A stretch of 64,000 nt of DNA. Origin: Leptobrachium leishanense (Eukaryota; Chordata; Amphibia; Anura; Megophryidae). A program made the position numbers and the translations under genes. The stretch spans positions 62,001 to 126,000 of the forward strand of contig CM019066.1 in assembly GCA_009667805.1 (NCBI GenBank), given 5' to 3'. This document shows, in pieces, positions 58,919 to 64,000 of this stretch; the first letter of the stretch is position 1, and each line of letters starts with the position of its first letter. Under the pieces are notes generated by a model. The model did not search any database, was not told where the DNA came from, and was given only the letters and a program-made list of their open reading frames with translations.

Positions 58919-59574
58919 TGGAGAGCTCAGTGGACGAGGACGAGGGTGGGTGGGAGCAAAGTCCAGCTGGATGAGGGTAATGAGCTGCTCTCTGCAAGGG
59001 CCTGCTACAAACCCTGACTGAGTTTGGGGTGTGTGCTGAAAGAGAAATCAAGATTGCAAATAGCATCACATTGGGTTGAAGTTGTCCAGGAAATTCATTG
59101 CTATTGATCATGTACCGTCCCCTAGGAAGAGTGGAGATTGGAGTAATATGCTTCTGAGGAAGGAAACACACTGGATCAGAGAACTGTACACGATATTTCC
59201 ACATGGCCTGAATGAGAGATTATTTTATCAAGCCTTCATATAAAAAATTTCCATTTTTTGATGCTTTATATCTCCTGTATCTTCGTATTTATTTTTATTT
59301 TTATTTTTTATAATTTTCCGATGGAGGGTTAATGAGACAAGTTTTTCCACAGTTTGGACTGTCCACCCAGATATGTTGCAATTTTCATGGAGGATTCTTA
59401 ATAGAGGATTTTTGATGCGTTGTTGATCTTCTAATTTTTGGGATTATAATTTTTTGTTAATTTCAGGAATATACGAGCAGTGTGGGATTCTGATGCAGTG
59501 TATAGCATTATATCATGGATAGAAATATGGAGTTATAGATTTCCTCATAAGTTCTTCAGTTCTGGGGAGTGATA

Positions 59575-60827
59575 CACTATATTGCAAAAAGTATTCGCTC
59601 GCCCATCCAAATAATCATAATCAGGTGTTCCAATCACTTCAATGGCCACAGATGTATAAAATCAAGCCCCTAGGCATGCAGACTGTTTTTACAAACATTT
59701 GTGAAAGAATGGGTCGCTCTCAGGAGCTCAGTGAATTCCAGCGTGGAACTGTGATAAGATGCCACCTGTGCAACAAATCCAGACGTGAAATTTCCTCGCT
59801 CTTAAATATTCCACAGTCACCTGTCAGACGTATTATAAGAACGTGGAAGTGTTTGGGAACGACAGCAACTCAGCCACAAAGTCGTAGGCCATGTAAACTG
59901 ACGGAGCGGAGTCAGCGGATACTGAGGCGCATAGTGCGAAGAGGTCGCCAACTTTCTGCAGAGTTAATCGCTACAGACCTCCAAACTTCATGTGGCCTTT
60001 CAGATTAGCTCAACAATAGTGCGCAGAGAGCTTCATGGAATGGGTTTCCATGGCCGAGCAGCTACATCCAAGCCATACATCACCAAGTGCAATGCAAAGC
60101 GTGGGATGCAGTGGTGTAAAGCACGCCGCCACTGGACTCTAGAGCAGTGGAGATGCGTTCTCTGGTGTGACGAATCGCGCTTCTCCATCTGGCAATCTGA
60201 TGTACAAGTCTGGGTTTGGTGGTTGCCAGGAGAACGTTAGTTGTCTGACTGCATTGTGCCAAGTGTAAAGTTTGGAGGAGGGGGGATTATGGTGTGGGGC
60301 TGGTTTTCAGGAGCTGGGCTTGGCCCCTTAATTCCAGTGAAAGGAACTCTAAATGCTTCAGCATACCAACCAAGACATTTTGGACAATTCCATGCTCCCA
60401 ACTTTGTGGGAACAGTTTGGAGCTGGCCCCTTCCTCTTCCAACATGACTGTGCACCAGAGCACAAAGCAAGGTCCCTAAAGACATGGATGGCAGAGTCTG
60501 GCGATGATGAACTTGACTGGCCTGAACAGAGTCCTGACCTCAACCCGATAGAACACCTTTGGGATGAATTAGAGTGGAGACTGAGAGCCTGGCCTTCTTG
60601 TCCAACATCAGTGTGTGACCTCCCAAATGCGCTTCGGGAAGAATGGTGAAAAATTCCCATAAACACACTCCTAAACCTTGTGGACAGCCTTCCCAGAAGA
60701 GTTGAAGCTGTTATAGCTGCAAAGGGTGGAGCGACATCATATTGAACCCTATGGATGAGGAATGGGATGTCACTTAAGTTCATAAGCGAGTCAAGGCAGG
60801 TGAGCGAATACCTTTGGCAATATAGTG
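59575..60827 (+). mobile_element. Tc1/mariner element C
   Basis: Ends CACTATATTGCAAAAAGTAT and a near inverse ...tttggcaatatagtg; TA on each side (59573-59574 and 60828-60829). Short inverted repeats, unlike Tc1 A and B. Inserted in the PLE 3 3' region. Confidence 0.9.
59708..60745 (+). pseudogene. Tc1 transposase C, frameshifted
   Basis: Likely start MGRSQELSEF at 59708. N-terminal HTH segment (SRREISSLLNIPQSPVRRII) and RRPCKLTER linker in 59625-60008, then a shift into 59992-60240 with CDESRFSIW (first Asp), a TAG at 60238-60240 and [13 protein letters not shown] in 60241-60370. Another shift near 60365 leads to 60353-60649 with [11 protein letters not shown] (second Asp) and SPDLNPIEHLWDELE (Glu), and a TGA near 60647. 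The family C-terminus VESLPRRVEAVIAAKGG-like follows to about 60745 (here VDSLPRRVEAVIAAKGG). Triad present; protein cannot be made. Confidence 0.9.
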
Positions 60828-61231
60828 TATGTTAAGCAAGATTCTAATATACTTATTTAACTACCTTTTTGGTAACACAGCTTCCTGATCAAGTAATATT
60901 GTCAGTACCATCTATCTATTTATTTTATTATAGTGTTTTTCTTTAACTATGGAGTAGTCTGTTTTTGAGAGGACTTTGAGATACAGGGGGTAGTACTCTG
61001 GAAACAATTTTCTGATGAACAGAGGATAATATGGATTTCTCCTTTGCATTATAGATTGGATATTTTAGCATTCAGTTGCTATGGGGATAGGTGGGTCACG
61101 GGGTTATCGCCGGCACTCTGACGTCATTCTCATGGGATGGCGTCCGCTCACCATTGGGGAGGGGATGGCACCGATAATTGGTGAGTATGTTTTATGCTAT
61201 TTAATGTTCTATGTATGTTTATGTTTATATC

Positions 61232-61267
61232 CTGATGAAAGTCCGCGGATAGCGGACTGAAACGTTG
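61232..61267 (+). ncRNA. Hammerhead-ribozyme-like core, PLE 3 end
   Basis: The best-formed copy: CCTGATGAA, a perfect seven-pair stem AGTCCGC/GCGGACT with a five-base loop, then GAAACGTTGATT. Three stem-I pairs are possible (ATC before, GAT after). One extra A lies before stem II. Confidence 0.65.
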
Positions 61268-61310
61268 ATTCTTTATCAATAAATTGAATTTATATGAAGA
61301 CCGGGAATGC

Positions 61311-61438
61311 CGCCTTTACTACTTGTATGACTATATATATATGTATATATATATATACAAAGCAAACCACAGGGTGGGTTGCACTCAACCTAAACTTGCA
61401 ACATGAGCGGGTGCATCTTTGACTAAAACACAAAACAC
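61311..61438. repeat. (TA)n and foldback-family DNA
   Basis: 'tatatatatatg' at 61332-61358, then 'ggttgcactcaacctaaact', which matches 20124-20145 before the foldback repeat there. It is continued after the hAT element at 62563. Confidence 0.6.
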
Positions 61439-62554
61439 TAGACATGTGCATTCGTTTTAGTACTAAAACGATTTAGTCAGAATTTTGGGATAATTTAGTT
61501 TTAGTATGACTCAAGAGAAACGAAACTGCTCAGTATAAAAAACTAAAGAAACTAAAATAAAAAGCACTACATTTTAGTTTCAGTCCTTTTTGTGATATTA
61601 CATTGATGAGTGAAGGAGACCAGCAATGAAGAGTGCAACATCCGAAGTTCTGCACCCTCCACATCCCAATGCAGTAGGATGTTCTATACAGAGATGGGCA
61701 CTAATTAATGCAGGAGGATGTTCTATACATTATACAGAGAGGGGTATTAATGCAGGAGGATGTTATATACATTATACAGAGAAAGGTATAAATTGAGGAG
61801 GATGTTCTATACAGAGAGGGACATTAATTAATTCAGGAGGATGTTCTATATATTATACAGAGAGGGGTATTAATGCAGGTGGATGTTGTATACATTATAC
61901 AGAGAGGGGTATTAATTAATGCAGGAAGATGTTCTAAACATTATACAGAGAGGATCCTTTTTTTCAGCCCTTTAAATCCAGTGGCTGTGAGCGCTGAGAT
62001 AGGCTGCTTGTTACATTATCTCTCAGTACAATGTATCAGGCGCAGCTATTACAGTAACTGACTGTAACAGCGCTCAGAGTTTCAGTAAAACAAGGAAATA
62101 ATATTGTTCTAACCTCTTATATATAAAAATATTATTTACTAGTTTTACTGAAACTCTGAGCGCTGTGATGAGCAGCAGTAGGTTACTGTAAAAGCTTTGC
62201 CTGACAAGGGGCAGTATTACAATGTTGGTAATAACTTAACCAACCAGCTGTTGTAAACTGAAAATCTCCATAGGCTATAATAGCTCTGGGAAGTTTACAA
62301 CAGCTCTGGTTATGTTAGCACCAACTATGTAATATGGCCCACATTGTGCTGAGAGTGAGAGATACTGTAACAAGCAGCGATTTCAGCCCTCTGAGGAGCC
62401 ACTACAATAGTAATTGTATCCACTGGTTTTCGGATGAATGAAATTAGTTTTCATACTAAAGAACTGAAAACGAATTTCTTTAGTAACTAAATAAATTCCA
62501 TTTTAGGACTAATGCATTAGTTCAAAACGAAATTTTGTGCTGTGCACATGTCTA
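61439..62554. mobile_element. Non-autonomous hAT-type element 2
   Basis: 1116 bp with terminal inverted repeats TAGACATGTGCA and an exact 8-bp duplication CAAAACAC (61431-61438 and 62555-62562). Subterminal DNA is rich in 'actaaaac/gttttagt' words. The interior has about six diverged units of ggaggatgttctatacatta + tacagagaggggtattaat (61660-61960) and an inverted repeat gcgctcagagtttcagtaaa with its inverse at about 62070-62165. No transposase. Confidence 0.9.
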
Positions 62555-62562
62555 CAAAACAC

Positions 62563-62966
62563 CAAAAAAGAGCACTCCATTTCAATGACCACCTTCATCC
62601 ACCATTTTGTGCAAGGAAAAAAAACACATTTCAAAAATTCAAAAACCTGACTGAGGTAAAATGATGGGGATTCAGTTAACAAAGTATGATCATAGCTTGC
62701 GTAAGCCTGTCACAGACGCCAATGTACCCCATCGTTGACAGGTCCTATCTTACTTGACTGTATCTGCATTTACAGAATTAACTCACCTTAGAGCTTCCCA
62801 GCAGGCACCAGCCTTTATAGGTTGTCACGGTGGGACACACCTGTGAGCAGGGAGGGGTGCATACCCAGGAAAGTAGTCAGCTCTCCATATATATACAAAG
62901 CAAACCTTGCACAAAATGGTGGATGAAGGTGGTCATTGAAATGGAGTGCTCTTTTTTGGTGTTTTA
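62563..62966. repeat. Foldback repeat
   Basis: Arms at 62560-62615 (aaaagagcactccatttcaa ...) and 62900-62966 are inverse copies of about 55 bp. The middle contains 'aaaaacctgactgaggtaaa' and 'acgccaatgtacccc', which match the interior of the 20.2-kb repeat in inverse order. It was split from its left flank by hAT element 2. Confidence 0.8.
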
Positions 62967-63160
62967 TATATATATATATATATATATAAATAGGAAGTAC
63001 GCCAGCACTCCAGGGATTTTAAATGAAATTCAGTTTATTGGTCCAAAGACATCAACGTTTCGGCTCAAGACATAGAGCCTTCATCACGTGGCAACAATGT
63101 ATAGGTGGTTTCATCTGAAAGTTGTGAATACATTTCCTGAGTGTAATAAGAGTACTCTTG
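62967..63160 (-). repeat. PLE terminal remnant
   Basis: A (TA)n tract at 62966-62990, then the minus-strand terminal motif: a poly(A)-like signal (aataaactgaatttc on the minus strand) and the hammerhead-like core at 63054-63088. Confidence 0.6.
63054..63088 (-). ncRNA. Hammerhead-like core, PLE remnant at 63.07 kb
   Basis: Minus strand: GTGATGAA (first core base C changed to G), five-pair stem GGCTC/GAGCC, then GAAACGTTGATG. Probably inactive. Confidence 0.5.
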
Positions 63161-63580
63161 GGTAAGCACCCCTCCCTGCCACAGGTACTTCTCCTCCAGG
63201 TTCTATTTAACCTTGATCTGAGGAAGCTCCAGGAAAGGACCTGATCCTCAGTGAGTTTATCCCATGATGGGCAGTCATTAGGTTTGCAGAGTAGGACCTG
63301 CCAGAGGGTGGATTACATTGACGTTGTTGGCAGGCTTAAGCAATTCACGGTCATTCATTGCGAACCAAATTTCCACCATTTTATTCAACAAAGCTTAGAT
63401 TTAAGAATTTTTCAACATGTGGTAAAAGCTGGTATTATGCTCCCATGCATGGAGCTGTTGTTGCAGGTTTTTGAATGTGTTTGACTGGAGTGCTCTCTCC
63501 CTGTTTTTTTTTGTATTTTTATATATATATATAAATATATCAAAACAAGTATTCCGCAACACAAAGTCTAGTTCAGTAAA
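63160..63580. other. No gene recognised
   Basis: A 77-codon frame (63251-63484) has no familiar motif. A short (TA)n tract lies at 63519-63540. Probably PLE-related non-coding DNA, given the motifs on either side. Confidence 0.4.
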
Positions 63581-63614
63581 AAAAGCGTTATATCATTTAT
63601 TGCATAAAGTTAAT

Positions 63615-63648
63615 CGACGTTTCAGTACAAAACAGTACTTTCATCAGG
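63615..63648 (-). ncRNA. Hammerhead-ribozyme-like core, PLE remnant at 63.63 kb
   Basis: Minus strand: CCTGATGAA, five-pair stem AGTAC/GTACT with a six-base loop, then GAAACGTCGATT. Core strings intact, extra A as in the others. Confidence 0.6.
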
Positions 63649-64000
63649 ACAACAACAAAACAACTGAAAGTTCACTCGATATTTAACAAAAAATAAATCA
63701 AACAATTACGCCCAGGTGTAACATAGGTGGGGCATCTGACTAAGACACTCTCGACATCACATAGTTAAGCATACCCATACTAGAATAACATGAAAGTAAT
63801 GGAGGTTAAGAATCGCTAAAGTATTTGATCTGTATCTACAACCCTCAGCACATTATTTATACCATATGGGAAACAAAACATAACAGTTTAAAATCAAAGA
63901 CTGCGAGGTGGTATATAAAAATTGTTTAGCAACACAAGCATTGGAACAATAGAAATCCAGACATAAGCCAAAATCGATGTCTTGTTTTAACGGGAGCTCA
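63649..64000. other. No feature recognised
   Basis: AT-rich non-coding sequence continuing the PLE terminal region to the window edge. Confidence 0.4.

Larger units (their letters stand above)
51358..59084 (-). mobile_element. CR1/L2/Rex-type LINE, long copy with nested inserts
   Basis: Inserted in the PLE 3 C-terminus, with AAATT at both edges (about 51353-51357 and 59085-59089). On the minus strand the 3' tail (TAAA repeats) was split by Helitron C at 51376-55175; LINE sequence resumes at 55176. A 3' piece of an L1 LINE lies at 56667-57676. Sequence from about 58919 to 59084 is not recognised and may be the LINE 5' end. Confidence 0.75.
37991..61310 (+). pseudogene. Penelope-like element 3, outermost layer of the right-hand nest
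   Basis: Coding pieces: 37991-39355, 50742-51357 and 59085 to about 59240; 3' end to about 61310. They join precisely across target duplications. The N-terminal frame 37994-38515 has FDVEVDMYRF and RPADKGGAVVIMN. The RT continues in several frames: TSMGAAVAPMYANSF then RFIDDVLIILS, with ~27 bp missing between them relative to the minus-strand copy. After the LTR-D insertion comes the Cys-rich CYRCLSCVTF and GIY-YIG core VVYKI...CYVGKT (50745-51302). After the LINE/Helitron insertion the C-terminus resumes with IDHVP, ETHWIRELYT and HGLNE (about 59087-59230). Many frameshifts and stops; dead. Confidence 0.85.
59240..61310 (+). repeat. PLE 3 3' non-coding end
   Basis: AT-rich DNA split by Tc1-C. 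Ends with the hammerhead-like core at 61232-61267 and 'tatcaataaattgaattta'. No coding. Confidence 0.65.

Overview
The window looks like intergenic DNA from a large, repeat-rich vertebrate genome, most likely an amphibian (frog-like). I infer this from the mix of Penelope-like elements (PLEs) with GIY-YIG endonucleases, Tc1/mariner, hAT, Helitron, L1/Tx1-type and L2/CR1-type LINEs, and chromodomain Ty3/gypsy elements. The species cannot be fixed from the sequence alone. I found no host protein-coding gene, tRNA, rRNA or CRISPR array. Nearly every long open frame is either a transposon protein or a tandem repeat that happens to stay open.

Layout. 1-4.5 kb: old, mostly unrecognised repeats, including two related direct-repeat pairs. 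4.5-8.4 kb: an L1-type LINE 3' part split by a hAT-type element (5564-7389, 8-bp target duplication) filled with a 33-bp minisatellite, and by a small 'CTAGGGTCAG' MITE (7703-8138). 8.8-10.8 kb: a Tc1 element with a second copy of that MITE inside its right arm. 11.5-12.9 kb: Helitron A. 13.3-18.0 kb: a well-preserved PLE (674-codon RT + GIY-YIG frame) between ~1-kb inverted repeats. 18.1-20.0 kb: Helitron B.

20.8-37.25 kb is a nest. A minus-strand PLE fragment is split by a gag-only LTR element (LTR-A). LTR-A carries a solo LTR of another family (21808-22819) and a plus-strand PLE (23.86-36.1 kb), which is itself split by a Tc1 element (25210-26858) and by a full-length Ty3/gypsy chromovirus (27139-33418, target duplication CTGAT).

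37.25-61.3 kb is a second nest. Its outermost layer is one plus-strand PLE (pieces at 38.0-39.36, 50.74-51.36 and 59.08-61.3 kb). It is split by a gag-only LTR element D (39356-50741, duplication GAAAT) and by a LINE (51.36-59.08 kb). LTR-D contains an L2-like LINE, a complete pol-less LTR element C (42404-47214, duplication GACCT) and another LINE fragment. The LINE at 51.36-59.08 kb contains Helitron C (51376-55175) and an L1 insert (56667-57676). A third Tc1 (59575-60827) sits in the PLE 3' region. 61.3-64 kb holds a second hAT element (61439-62554, duplication CAAAACAC), a foldback repeat and two more PLE terminal motifs.

Most interesting signals: (1) three non-autonomous Helitrons with the same ends, each with a different minisatellite just inside the 3' hairpin; copies B and C also carry runs of long palindromes (about 14 in C). 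(2) Seven hammerhead-ribozyme-like cores (CTGATGAA - stem - GAAACG) at PLE ends. (3) A 33-bp minisatellite inside a hAT element whose unit matches the 3' tail of a LINE family present elsewhere in the window. (4) Three unrelated pol-less LTR families with repeat-rich Gag-like frames. (5) Target duplications that let the insertion order be read directly.
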